Source of the DNA: Bacteroidota bacterium
GTDB lineage: Bacteria; Bacteroidota; Bacteroidia; B-17B0; Aurantibacillaceae
NCBI GenBank assembly: GCA_016708845.1
Contig: JADJFB010000017.1
Span: 1 to 64,000 of the forward strand
Reading direction: 5' to 3'
Length of the DNA: 64,000 bases
Under the pieces are notes generated by a model that had not been told where the DNA came from, made no database searches, and worked only from the letters and a program-made list of their open reading frames with translations. Positions 9,251 through 18,177 of this stretch are shown here, in pieces. The position numbers were made by a program, and so were the translations under genes. How positions within the stretch are numbered: position 1 is the stretch's first letter; each line of letters opens with the position of its first letter.

Positions 9251-9573
9251 GTTAAAACTTTTAATTGTAATTCCTTATTACCATTTGCTTGTTTTATTAA
9301 AGGCATTAGTATGTGTGACAATGTAATCCAAGAACGAGCCAAACCAAATAATAGTAAACGAAGTTGTCTATTTTCGGCATTTACTTCATATGCTTTAAAA
9401 GCATCGTCAAAATGATACCTATATTCGTGCCCTAAGTATTTACTATAATTGGTTTTTCGCCATGTAGAGATTGTGGAATAAGGGATTTGTTTTCGGAATT
9501 CGGTTGGCAATAAGTTTTCTTTACCAATTGCGTACAAAAAAATAACAGAGGTGTCGTACTTGTTTTTTATCAT
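9245..9573 (-). mobile_element. IS3-type transposase OrfA remnant
   Basis: The frame starting at 9573 reads MIKNKYDTSVIFLYAIGKEN followed by FRKQIPYSTISTWRKTNY and GHEYRYHFDDAF. This resembles the helix-turn-helix N-terminal ORF of Bacteroidota IS3-like transposases. About 110 residues are recognisable; near 9250 the frame runs into the truncated T9SS gene. No DDE catalytic ORF and no clear terminal inverted repeats were seen, so the element is a dead fragment. It sits near the right edge of the segment bounded by the folD direct repeats. Family assignment is from memory of the sequence pattern. Confidence 0.6.
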
Positions 9574-9656
9574 ATTGTTTGGGTTTGGTAAACAATATTA
9601 AATAAATATAAAGTACTTGCATTTAATTATTAGCACTAGTCCAATACGCACTCAGT

Positions 9657-9696
9657 GTAAAAAAACACCTTAATTGCTGCTAAAAGAGAGTTTTAA
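9657..9696 (+). repeat. Direct repeat, right copy: displaced folD 3' end
   Basis: The sequence matches folD bases 5381-5420 at 38 of 40 positions. It still encodes the C-terminal peptide KNTLIAAKREF plus stop, but without a gene body in front. The only core difference is synonymous. This is the expected footprint of insertion or recombination at the folD 3' end. Confidence 0.85.
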
Positions 9697-9726
9697 AAAT
9701 TTCTTTTTTACAAAAGTCTATAAAAA

Positions 9727-9758
9727 GCGAAAGTCCCGGCCACTACCCCGAGACTTTC
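9727..9758 (-). terminator. Terminator of the FadL-like gene
   Basis: Minus-strand stem AAAGTCTCGG/CCGGGACTTT (one G-U pair) with an 8-nt loop, followed by CGCTTTTTA. It lies 29 bp past the stop of the 9787 gene. Before any insertion it may also have served folD in the convergent direction. Confidence 0.65.
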
Positions 9759-9786
9759 TAACCAATTAATCTAGAACAAAACTACA

Positions 9787-11276
9787 CTAAAACTTACTGC
9801 CAACTGTAACAGCAATTGTCGTGCCATAATTTTTTATAGTGGATTTATCGACGAAATTTGGGTTATACATATAGTAATTTTCGCTATTCATACTTCTGGT
9901 AAATGATACATCTACATACATTTTCTCTCTTTTAAACCCAACTCCACCTGTAAAAAAGGTTCTTACAAAATCTCCAGAAAAAGTTTCTCCAAATGGGCTA
10001 CCATACATCGCATAACCTAATCTCACAAACATGGGTTTTAGATTTGCTTCGGCTCCTACTCGTAAATTAGAGGTTTGACTGTATTTATTTCTTATGGTAG
10101 TATTAACACCTGTAAATACCTGTGGAGAGCTTTGCAATGATGCTTGCTTGTAGTTAATAATATCATAATCAATATTAATAGCTCCCATTTTTTTATACAA
10201 TAAAGCCACACTTCCCGTAAATTTCATAGGTGTAATTACCTGATAATTAAATTTACCACCATTATCTGGAGGATATTGAGTGGTAAAGGCTCCGCCCTCA
10301 TCATAATTGGCATTCATTTTATACAAATAACCGTCTGATAAATTATAAACGGTTGGCGAATGGAAACTCGCTCCTAATCTAATAAAGTCGGCTGCACGGT
10401 ATATTAAACCTACTTTTAAATTATAGCCAGTGCCTGTTGTTTTATAAGTTTCCTGATACGACATACTTTTAAATCCACCTACACCCGAATAACTATAAGT
10501 AGGAGAGGAATTAGTTGAAAGCCTCATCGAATCTTTATCATCCACTTCTGAATAAACCGAATTATGATTGTAAGTTAACATTGGTATTCCTAATGAAACA
10601 CCTAAATACAATTTATCCTTATAGCCATAAGCATAATTAATATTCCATTCATTAATTCTACCCGTTGTTTCAATGGTTTTTGATTGCAGAACATCATATT
10701 TTGTATTAATGATACTAGCGTATTTGTTATTTAATGTATCGTACATGTCAATTAAATAATTATCATATGCCATGCCTGAATAACCATTATCTAAATTGAT
10801 AATCCCTTGCCATTGGCTGATGATAAAAAATCGTTAGCAATACTTTTAAAATTAGATCGTCCTTCTATAGTTGTATTACTATTAAAATTAACAATTTGAT
10901 TGCATGATAAGCCTATAGCATGATGATTATCTGGCTGCTGTTTACTATCCCAAGCACCTACTAAAGTTAGTCCATCAAAGGGAACATTGGCTTTAAAATT
11001 TTTGTTGGATGTTCCGTTGTGAGTGGCATCAACCGAAAAAAATCTTAATCCAAAGGAAATATTGATATCTCCTTTTTTATACAGACCAATGCCAGCAGGA
11101 TTAGTACCCATACAAGAACCATCGGCTCCTAAAGCGCCAAAAGAACCTGCCATTGCTTTGCTACGAGAAGTTCCTCCAAAAAATGTTTGGGAATATCTCA
11201 TCGCATCAATGTCATTTTGAGATATAAGCGATATAGATAACAAACTAAATGTTGTTACACTAAATAAAAGTTTCAT
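9787..11276 (-). CDS. Outer-membrane transport protein, OmpP1/FadL-like (one frameshift)
   Basis: The N-terminal part (11276 to about 10800) has a signal peptide ending ISQ and the FadL-type motif SKAMAGSFGALGADGSCMGTNPAGIGL. The remainder (about 10800 to 9787) is in another frame and consists of alternating beta-strands, with LRVGAEANLKPMFVRLGYAMYG and a C-terminal strand ending GSKF. Joined by one base shift near 10800, next to a GGG tract, they give about 496 residues, a normal size. The family forms outer-membrane barrels for hydrophobic compounds. It follows the Tyr/Asn-rich lipoprotein gene by 35 bp on the same strand, so the two are probably co-transcribed. Confidence 0.75.
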
Positions 11277-11311
11277 AACGTATTATTAAAATTAAATAGG
11301 GGATGTTTAAT

Positions 11312-12649
11312 TTATCTTGGTCTTCGTCCACCACCATTATTAGATGGAGCACTTCCTCCTCCATTATTACTTGGCACACTAGGCGTTTGAAAAACAGGTG
11401 TTTGTCTTATTGGCGCTTCCTGCCTTGGTGTTTGTGTAGGTTGTCTCACAGGCTCAGTATTTCTAATAGGCGTTTGTCTTATCGGAGTTTCCGATTGGCT
11501 TTTAACTGGTTCCGTATTTCTGATAGGGTTATTTCGAACCGGCTCAGTTACAGGTTGTTCAAACACTCTTACAGGATTTGTGGTTGGTTCCTTAACAGGG
11601 GCAGTTCCTTCATGATCTCTAATTGGATTGCGAACCGGTTCTGTATCTGTACTAATATTTCTGATAGGTTTTACACCACCCGTTCCAATGGGCGTACCAG
11701 CATTATTTACTCTAATTGGATCGTTATTACCAGTAGGTCTTAAAGGTTTAATTTCTGTAAATTTCACGGCAGCATCTTGTCGAACAGCTACATCTCTAAT
11801 GTATACTTCTGAAGCAGATAAATCTCTTTTTACTGGAGCCATTCCTGGGTTTGAAGTTCTTCTGCTATTTCCTCCTCCATTTGACGAGCGCGGCCCGTAT
11901 GTATAACTACTATTGTTGTCAAACACATTATAATACCCCCAACCATTATTGTATGGATTATTATATCCATAACCGTATGGATTTCCATAACCATAGCCGT
12001 GATGAAATCCGTAACCAAAACCATTTCCGTAACCATAAGGATTTCCAAATCCATAATAATTACCCCACATTCCATTATTAAAACCGTTATTATATCCTGC
12101 TGCATATCCAGCCATATATGGATTATAACCATTATAACAATTAAACTGATTACCGTAACCCCAACCCCAACTGTTATAAAAATTAACAGATGGATTATAA
12201 CTATAGTTATTGTAATTAGAACCCCACCAGCTATATCCATTGTAAACGCTCACTCCATAGTTATAAGGATTTTGGCTATACCAATATGAATTAGTATAGT
12301 AATTGTCGTAATAACTTAAGCCATCAATATTATTATTGAAACGTTTTACACGAGTAGCATATTCATAATCATAATAATCATCGTATTTAAACTCTCTATC
12401 CTTATAATAAGGATTAGCGTCGTCTTTCTCTTTTTGAGCCTGTTTTACAGCGGCTATTGAATCGTTGTAACGTTTATCAATAGCATCTTGTTTTTGTTTT
12501 TTCTCTGCTGCTAAACGAGCTTCCTCAATTCTATCTTCTTTAGGATTTGCGTATACGTCATCATTATAGGTAGAAGTCCCCTTTTTTTGAGTTACACATG
12601 ATGATAAAACTGCCAAAGCAATGCTTGATATGATAACTAATTTTTTCAT
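11312..12649 (-). CDS. Tyr/Asn/Gly-rich lipoprotein of unknown function
   Basis: The signal sequence ends in LSSC, giving a lipidated Cys18. Residues 30-85 are charged and helical (RIEEARLAAEKKQKQDAIDK). Residues 110-240 are extremely rich in Tyr, Asn and Gly with many YGYGNPYGYG-like units. The C-terminal third is basic, Pro/Thr-rich and repeats PIRNTEPVR/PIRQTP units before an Asn/Gly/Arg tail. No enzyme motif is present. The composition suggests a disordered or aggregation-prone envelope protein, anchored in a membrane facing the periplasm or surface. It lies divergent to proS and upstream of the FadL-like porin. Confidence 0.65.
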   Translation of the reverse strand: MKKLVIISSIALAVLSSCVTQKKGTSTYNDDVYANPKEDRIEEARLAAEKKQKQDAIDKRYNDSIAAVKQAQKEKDDANPYYKDREFKYDDYYDYEYATRVKRFNNNIDGLSYYDNYYTNSYWYSQNPYNYGVSVYNGYSWWGSNYNNYSYNPSVNFYNSWGWGYGNQFNCYNGYNPYMAGYAAGYNNGFNNGMWGNYYGFGNPYGYGNGFGYGFHHGYGYGNPYGYGYNNPYNNGWGYYNVFDNNSSYTYGPRSSNGGGNSRRTSNPGMAPVKRDLSASEVYIRDVAVRQDAAVKFTEIKPLRPTGNNDPIRVNNAGTPIGTGGVKPIRNISTDTEPVRNPIRDHEGTAPVKEPTTNPVRVFEQPVTEPVRNNPIRNTEPVKSQSETPIRQTPIRNTEPVRQPTQTPRQEAPIRQTPVFQTPSVPSNNGGGSAPSNNGGGRRPR

Positions 12650-12694
12650 TTTATTAGTTTTTTAAATATCAGACGAAAACGTCCAATAAAAGTT

Positions 12695-12702
12695 TAAATT
12701 TG
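12695..12702 (+). promoter_or_regulatory. Probable -7 box for proS
   Basis: TAAATTTG fits TAnnTTTG and lies 80 bp before the proS ATG in the divergent region. There is no good -33 TTG, so the assignment is tentative. Confidence 0.35.
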
Positions 12703-12782
12703 CACGGGGAATGCACTGTAAAGTTACCAAATTAAGTGCCAACCCGATTATTAAATTTATTATTTAACATTTGTTAATAAAG

Positions 12783-14261
12783 ATGAGTAAAGAATTAACA
12801 TCACGCGGAGAAGATTACAGTAAATGGTATAACGATTTAGTTGTTAAAGCAGATTTAGCAGACCATTCGGCCGTTAGAGGCTGTATGGTTATTAAACCAT
12901 ACGGATACGGTATTTGGGAAAACATGCAAAAAGCATTAGATAAAATGTTTAAAGATACAGGACATCAAAATGCGTATTTTCCATTGTTTATTCCAAAGAG
13001 TTTATTTGAGGCAGAAGAAAAAAATGCAGAAGGATTTGCTAAGGAATGTGCTATTGTTACGCACTACCGTTTAAAAACAGATCCTAATAATAAAGGAAAA
13101 TTAATTGTTGACCCAGAAGCCAAATTGGAAGAAGAACTAATTGTTCGCCCTACTAGTGAAGCTATTATTTGGAATACTTATAAAAGTTGGATTCAATCCT
13201 ACCGTGATTTACCTATTTTAGTAAATCAATGGGCTAATGTAGTGCGTTGGGAAATGCGTACACGTTTATTTTTGCGTACCGCTGAATTCCTTTGGCAAGA
13301 AGGTCATACAGCACATGCTACCAAAGAGGAAGCAATTGCTGAAACCAAACAAATGTTAGAAGTATACGCTGACTTTGTTGAAAATTGGATGGCTGTACCT
13401 GTTGTAAAAGGAGTAAAATCAGCTAACGAACGTTTTGCTGGAGCTGATGACACATACTGTATTGAGGCCTTAATGCAAGACGGAAAAGCCTTACAAGCAG
13501 GCACGTCTCACTTTTTAGGTCAAAATTTCGCAAAAGCATTTGATGTAAAATATGTAACTAAAGACAACAAACAAGAATATGTTTGGGCAACCTCTTGGGG
13601 TGTTTCAACACGTTTAATTGGAGCTTTAATCATGAGTCATAGCGATGATAATGGACTAGTTTTACCTCCTAAATTAGCGCCAATACAAGTGGTTATTGTT
13701 CCTATTTATAAAGGTGACGAGGGTTTAGCAAAAGTATCTGAAACAGCGAATGAGATTAAAAAGAAATTACAAGCAAAAGGTATTTCTGTAAAATACGACG
13801 ATAGAGATTCTCAACGTCCAGGTTGGAAATTTGCAGAATATGAATTAAAAGGTGTGCCTGTACGCATTGCTATTGGTGAAAGAGATTTAGCAAACGGAAC
13901 TGTAGAAGTTGCTCGTAGAGATACATTAACCAAAGAAACAGTAAGCATTGAAGGAATAGATACTTTAGTGGATAATTTATTAAATGAGATTCAAGCAAAC
14001 TTATTTAATAAAGCAAAAGCTCGTAATACAGAATTAACAACTACGGTTAATTCATACGAAGAATTTAAAAAAGTGTTAGACGAAAAAACTGGCTTTGTTT
14101 ATGCGCACTGGGATGGAACACCTGAAACTGAAGAAAAAATAAAAGAAGAAACTAAAGCAACTATTCGTTGTATTCCTTTAAACAATTTGCAGGAAGCTGG
14201 AGTTTGTATTTATAGCGGTAAACCTAGTACGCAGCGCGTTATGTTTGCAAGAGCATATTAA
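12783..14261 (+). CDS. proS: Prolyl-tRNA synthetase (archaeal/eukaryotic type)
   Basis: ProS attaches proline to tRNA-Pro. The start at 12783 gives MSKELTSRGEDYSKWYNDLV, the usual N-terminus of this class; an earlier TTG would add four residues. Class II motifs are present: RPTSEAIIW near residue 120, RWEMRTRLFLRTAEFLWQEG near 155 and the SWGVSTRLIGALIMSHSDD segment near 275. An anticodon-binding domain and the C-terminal extension ending VMFARAY follow. At 492 residues, without the editing insertion of the bacterial form, it is the short type common in Bacteroidota. gpmA, a HAD gene and map follow closely, probably as one unit. Confidence 0.97.
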   Translation: MSKELTSRGEDYSKWYNDLVVKADLADHSAVRGCMVIKPYGYGIWENMQKALDKMFKDTGHQNAYFPLFIPKSLFEAEEKNAEGFAKECAIVTHYRLKTDPNNKGKLIVDPEAKLEEELIVRPTSEAIIWNTYKSWIQSYRDLPILVNQWANVVRWEMRTRLFLRTAEFLWQEGHTAHATKEEAIAETKQMLEVYADFVENWMAVPVVKGVKSANERFAGADDTYCIEALMQDGKALQAGTSHFLGQNFAKAFDVKYVTKDNKQEYVWATSWGVSTRLIGALIMSHSDDNGLVLPPKLAPIQVVIVPIYKGDEGLAKVSETANEIKKKLQAKGISVKYDDRDSQRPGWKFAEYELKGVPVRIAIGERDLANGTVEVARRDTLTKETVSIEGIDTLVDNLLNEIQANLFNKAKARNTELTTTVNSYEEFKKVLDEKTGFVYAHWDGTPETEEKIKEETKATIRCIPLNNLQEAGVCIYSGKPSTQRVMFARAY

Positions 14262-14292
14262 AAATTAATTATTAAAAAAATAGAATTATAAA

Positions 14293-14898
14293 ATGGCAAC
14301 TTTAATTATCTTTCGTCACGGACAAAGCGTTTGGAATTTAGAAAACAAATTTACTGGTTGGGTAGATGTTGAATTAACCGAAAAAGGAATGCAAGAAGCA
14401 AAAAATGCTGGAGAAAAATTAAAACCTTTCAAATTTGATTTAGCATTTGCATCTGATTTAAAACGCGCTCAAAACACCTTAACATTAGCGTTAGAAGTTT
14501 CTAATCAACCTAACGTTCCTACAACATACAATAAAGCTTTAAATGAGCGCATGTATGGCGATTTACAAGGCTTAGACAAAACAGCTACTGCCGAAAAATA
14601 TGGTGATGAGCAAGTGAAAATTTGGAGAAGAAGCTATGACATTGCCCCTCCAAATGGCGAAAGTTTAAAGGATACCGCTGCACGTGTAATCCCCTATTTT
14701 AAAGCTGAAATTGAACCAAAATTGAAAGAAGGAAAAAACATAGTTGTTGCAGCACATGGCAATAGTTTACGTGCCTTGATTATGTATTTAGAAAACATGA
14801 CGCCTCAACAAATATTAGAGTTTGAAATTGGCACTGCTATTCCTCGTCACTATGAATTAGATGCTGATTTAAAAGTTTTAAAAGCAGAGAATCTTTAA
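14293..14898 (+). CDS. gpmA: 2,3-bisphosphoglycerate-dependent phosphoglycerate mutase
   Basis: This enzyme interconverts 3- and 2-phosphoglycerate in glycolysis. The phospho-histidine motif RHGQSVWN is at residues 8-15 and is followed by NKFTGW. ERMYGDLQGL and PPNGESLKDTAAR lie in the middle, and the second catalytic histidine is in AAHGNSLRAL near residue 155. At 201 residues it is at the short end for the family but all active-site motifs are present. It follows proS by 31 bp and precedes the HAD gene by 4 bp, so it is probably co-transcribed with both. Confidence 0.93.
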   Translation: MATLIIFRHGQSVWNLENKFTGWVDVELTEKGMQEAKNAGEKLKPFKFDLAFASDLKRAQNTLTLALEVSNQPNVPTTYNKALNERMYGDLQGLDKTATAEKYGDEQVKIWRRSYDIAPPNGESLKDTAARVIPYFKAEIEPKLKEGKNIVVAAHGNSLRALIMYLENMTPQQILEFEIGTAIPRHYELDADLKVLKAENL

Positions 14899-14902
14899 GA
14901 AC

Positions 14903-15364
14903 ATGGAACAAAATTTTATAGGGAATAACAGTAAAACAATTGCCATTGATTTTGATGGAACCATAGTGGAACATCAATATCCGCGTATAGGTAAAGAAAT
15001 GTTATTTGCCTTTGCAACGATAAAAGAGTTGCAAAAAAAAGGGCATAAATTAATTTTGCATACATACCGCACTGGAAGTTTATTAAATGAAGCTGTTGAG
15101 TATTGCAAACAAAATGGTGTTGAATTTTATGCGGTTAATAAGAATTATCCAGAAGAAGTGATTACAGAAGATACTCCGAGAAAATTAAACGTAGATATTT
15201 TTATTGATGACAGAAATGTTGGTGGATTTTTAGGATGGAGCGCTACATGGCAAATTCTTCACCCAGAAGGTGGCGATTTTAATCACATGGTAAAAAACCC
15301 AGAAGCGCATAATAATTACAAACAAGAAGAAAAATCATTTTTCAAAAAACTATTTGGAAAATAA
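14903..15364 (+). CDS. HAD-type phosphatase, BT0820-like
   Basis: The 153-residue protein has the HAD nucleophile motif AIDFDGTIVEH near residue 14 (DxD), a HTYRTGSLLNEAVEYC segment and the acidic motif IDDRNVGG near 105. It resembles the compact BT0820 family of Bacteroidota HAD proteins, which lack a large cap domain. The substrate is unknown and is probably a small phosphorylated metabolite. The gene is tightly packed between gpmA and map, consistent with a housekeeping role. Annotation as a phosphatase rests on motifs only. Confidence 0.8.
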   Translation: MEQNFIGNNSKTIAIDFDGTIVEHQYPRIGKEMLFAFATIKELQKKGHKLILHTYRTGSLLNEAVEYCKQNGVEFYAVNKNYPEEVITEDTPRKLNVDIFIDDRNVGGFLGWSATWQILHPEGGDFNHMVKNPEAHNNYKQEEKSFFKKLFGK

Positions 15365-15375
15365 AAAGTAGAATA

Positions 15376-16152
15376 ATGGTTATATTAAAAAACAGAGAGG
15401 AAATTGAATTAATGCGCGAATCTGCGTTAAGCGTTTCTCGTGCACTAGGTGTTATAGCAAAAGAAATTAAACCAGGGGTAACTTCTCTTTACCTTGATAA
15501 AATTGCAGAAGAATATATCAGAGATAATGGTGGCGTACCAGGCTTTAAAGGAATGTATGGCTTTCCTAATACGCTTTGCATGTCGTTAAACGCCTCGGTA
15601 GTTCACGGTATTCCAAATAACAAACCTTTAGAGGAAGGAGATATTCTTTCAGTTGATTGTGGTGTTATTAAAAATGGGTATCATGGCGACCATGCTTACA
15701 CATTTGCTATTGGGCAAGTAACTCCTGAAGTTCAAAAACTATTAGATGTAACCAAAGAATGCCTTTATATTGGAATTGAACAATTTAAAAGTGGCAACAG
15801 AATTGGAGATATAGGATTTGCCATACAACAACATGCTGAAAATAACGGATATGGCGTAGTTCGTGAATTATGTGGACATGGATTAGGAAAAAAATTACAT
15901 GAAGATCCAGAAGTACCAAACTACGGTAAACGTGGCGATGGCCCTAAAATTAAGGACGGGATGGTAATTGCCATTGAACCTATGATTAATATGGGAACCC
16001 GAAATATTAAGCAATTAAAAGACGGTTGGACGATTTTAACAGCCGACGGAAAGCCATCTGCTCATTTTGAGCACGATGTAGCTCAAATTGACGGAAAACC
16101 GGAGATTTTATCTACTTTTAAATACATTGAAGAGGCTTTAGGGATTATATAG
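15376..16152 (+). CDS. map: Type I methionine aminopeptidase
   Basis: Map removes the initiator methionine from new proteins. The five metal ligands of the pita-bread fold are identifiable: Asp in SVDCGV, Asp in HGDHAYTF, His in GHGLGKKLHEDP, Glu in AIEPMIN and Glu in FEHDVAQ. The substrate-pocket histidine is in VVHGIPNN. The length, 258 residues, is normal for type Ia. It is the last gene of the proS-gpmA-HAD-map run, and a 90-bp gap then precedes a lipoprotein gene. Confidence 0.96.
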   Translation: MVILKNREEIELMRESALSVSRALGVIAKEIKPGVTSLYLDKIAEEYIRDNGGVPGFKGMYGFPNTLCMSLNASVVHGIPNNKPLEEGDILSVDCGVIKNGYHGDHAYTFAIGQVTPEVQKLLDVTKECLYIGIEQFKSGNRIGDIGFAIQQHAENNGYGVVRELCGHGLGKKLHEDPEVPNYGKRGDGPKIKDGMVIAIEPMINMGTRNIKQLKDGWTILTADGKPSAHFEHDVAQIDGKPEILSTFKYIEEALGII

Positions 16153-16243
16153 ACATTTGTCGATAATTGGATAAATTATTATTTGGCTATGTCGCTAAAA
16201 TTTATTTACTTGCATAGGTTTTTTAGCAATAAACAATTAAATT

Positions 16244-17045
16244 ATGACGATGAACACTAAAAATTTTAAGTTAAATGCCAAAGTAATTGCTTTAGGTTTA
16301 GCTTCTTTATTAATTTATTCTTGTGGCGATCCAAAGCCAGCTGATGGTGAAACTGGAGAAGAATTACCTGATACAGACACAGTTAAAGCTGTAGTGTTAA
16401 ATGTTGGTGGAGAACTATTTAGTATTCCATCTCCTATTCAAACGGCTTTATTGATTCAAAAATCTGGAGTTACTTATGATAAAGCTATTTTAAATGCTGT
16501 ATTTAGGAGCTCTTAAAAATTTAGCTGATAAATTAGGCGTATCATCTGCTTTTGATCAAAGTACTATGAAACGTATCAACGACAATATCTCTAACAAAGA
16601 TAGTATGTTGGTATTAGTAGGTATTGCTTACAGAGCAAGTGATGCTTATTTAAAAACAAACAAACGTACAGAAATCAGTAGTTTAATTTTAACTGGTGGT
16701 TGGATTGAAAGTATGAATTTTTCTATTTCTGCTTATAAATCAAAACCAACGAGCGAAGTTAAATACCGTATTGCAGAACAAAAACAAGCATTAGGAAGTA
16801 TTATTAAATTAATTTCTTCTCACAACATGGCTGATGCAGCTGGCTTAGTTACTGACTTGCAAGATTTAGCTAAAGTTTATGAAGGGATCACTACAAAATA
16901 CAATTTTGTTGAACCAACCACTGACGAAGCTAAAAAAACAACTTACATTAACAGTACTACTGAAATAACTATTAGCGAAGAGCAAATAGGTCAAATAGCT
17001 ACAAAAATTATGGCTATCCGTGATAAAATTATTAATGTAAAATAA
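16244..17045 (+). CDS. Conserved Bacteroidota lipoprotein of unknown function (frameshift, possible internal deletion)
   Basis: The first frame has a lipoprotein signal (LLIYSC, Cys27) and the conserved-looking GGELFSIPSPIQTALLIQKSGVTYD. It then breaks near 16500. A second frame continues as YLGALKNLADKLGVSSAFD and runs through RAS-DAYLKTNKRTEISSLILTGGWIESM to a helical C-terminus. In the related proteins I recall, about 25-30 residues separate these two blocks, so this copy may have lost a short segment as well as a base (inference). The mature protein is mostly helical and probably periplasmic. A small exported protein gene follows 23 bp downstream. Confidence 0.6.
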
Positions 17046-17068
17046 TCTTAATTAACTACTTAATTATT

Positions 17069-17500
17069 ATGAAGAAGAATTTATACAAAAGCCTATTAAT
17101 TTTATCTATCGTAGGTTTATCAACTACAGCAAAAGCTCAATGCGATTCAATTGCTAGCTTATGTTCAAAACACATTATTGCTCAGTTTATTTCTGATGGA
17201 CAGTCTTATCGTTCATTATTATTAAACTCAGAAGAAATGGCGGAGTTTCACACAACATTTTTTGGAGAAACCACTTACCGTATTGCTGCTTGTAGCGGAA
17301 AAACAGATGGTAATTTAATTTTTAATATTTACGATCAAGATCGTCATTTATTATTTACAAATAAAAACTACGCTAATGCACCTCACTGGGATTTTAGAGT
17401 AAAGTCTACTTTAGAGTGTACAATTGAAGCTCAATTAGATGCAAATAAAAATGCAGGTTCTGGTTGCGCAGTTATTTTAATTGGATTCAAACAAAAATAA
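17069..17500 (+). CDS. Small exported protein of unknown function
   Basis: The 143 residues begin with a signal peptide (MKKNLYKSLLILSIVGLSTTAKAQ). The mature part is about 119 residues, with cysteines in CDSIASLC, AACSGK, STLECT and GSGCAV, and alternating polar and hydrophobic strands, consistent with a small disulphide-stabilised beta domain. I do not recognise a named family. It follows the 16244 lipoprotein gene closely and is followed by a strong terminator, so the two probably form one transcript acting in the periplasm or at the surface. Confidence 0.6.
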   Translation: MKKNLYKSLLILSIVGLSTTAKAQCDSIASLCSKHIIAQFISDGQSYRSLLLNSEEMAEFHTTFFGETTYRIAACSGKTDGNLIFNIYDQDRHLLFTNKNYANAPHWDFRVKSTLECTIEAQLDANKNAGSGCAVILIGFKQK

Positions 17501-17520
17501 TATTCAACACACAAACATTT

Positions 17521-17556
17521 AAAAGGATAAAGTACTGTGTGGCTTTATCCTTTTTT
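17521..17556 (+). terminator. Intrinsic terminator
   Basis: Stem AAAGGATAAAG/CTTTATCCTTT with a 10-nt loop, then a T-run. It lies 20 bp after the small exported protein gene. Confidence 0.85.
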
Positions 17557-17670
17557 GTTTAATATGAAAAACTGATAGAATATGAAATATCCAAGTTTAC
17601 CTAAATCTCAAAAGGCAATTAATAAACTGGATAAACCATCTGATATTTAAAACAACAACAACTTAGACAT

Positions 17671-18177
17671 ATGAAACATCTTTTTATTGTTTGTTCGTTA
17701 TTTTTCTCAATAGCATCATTTGCACAAACTACTTGTGCTTATAACTTAGGTGCTGTAACTACTGCAATTGCGCCAGGTAAAGAAGAATCAGTTGAAATGA
17801 TGGAAGTGAAAATTAAAAACAATTACCAAGTTCAATTCATTAAACAAGACAAAAAAAATTATCTAAAAATTATCGTTAAAGATGATTTAGGTTTTGGAAA
17901 AAAGGGTTCGTTACTATTACAATCTGTAAAAAAACAGATTTATATTAAATCAACGACTCTTAATATAATTGATAAAACCTCAGCTTACTTTATAATTGAC
18001 TTAAACAACACCTATTATCTTGACAACATTAAAGATTTTGGATTAGCGAAAATTATATTTAATGAAACGGTTGAGTTTAGCATTCCTAAAAACGATACCG
18101 AACAAATAAAAAAGGCCGCTGAATGTTTCTTTAATATTGTAAAAGATAATATCTGGCCACAAGTTAAGAAGCTTTAA
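17671..18177 (+). CDS. Exported protein of unknown function
   Basis: A signal peptide (MKHLFIVCSLFFSIASFAQ) is followed by a 149-residue mature domain with strand-like segments and a helical C-terminus ending NIVKDNIWPQVKKL. No family is recognised. The last 57 bases of the gene are included in a 134-bp tandem duplication that continues into the downstream spacer; the second copy is non-coding because a base has been lost. The TonB receptor gene is convergent. Confidence 0.55.
   Translation: MKHLFIVCSLFFSIASFAQTTCAYNLGAVTTAIAPGKEESVEMMEVKIKNNYQVQFIKQDKKNYLKIIVKDDLGFGKKGSLLLQSVKKQIYIKSTTLNIIDKTSAYFIIDLNNTYYLDNIKDFGLAKIIFNETVEFSIPKNDTEQIKKAAECFFNIVKDNIWPQVKKL

Noticed and set aside
11830..12289. 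Overlapping frames on both strands within the Tyr/Asn-rich lipoprotein gene
   Set aside because: They are translations of the same low-complexity repeats in other frames (runs of Ile/Val/Met or His/Asn).
17582..17650. 22-codon open frame starting MKYPSLPKSQKAINKL after a terminator
   Set aside because: It could be a tiny peptide or gene remnant, but there is no promoter box, homologue or other support.
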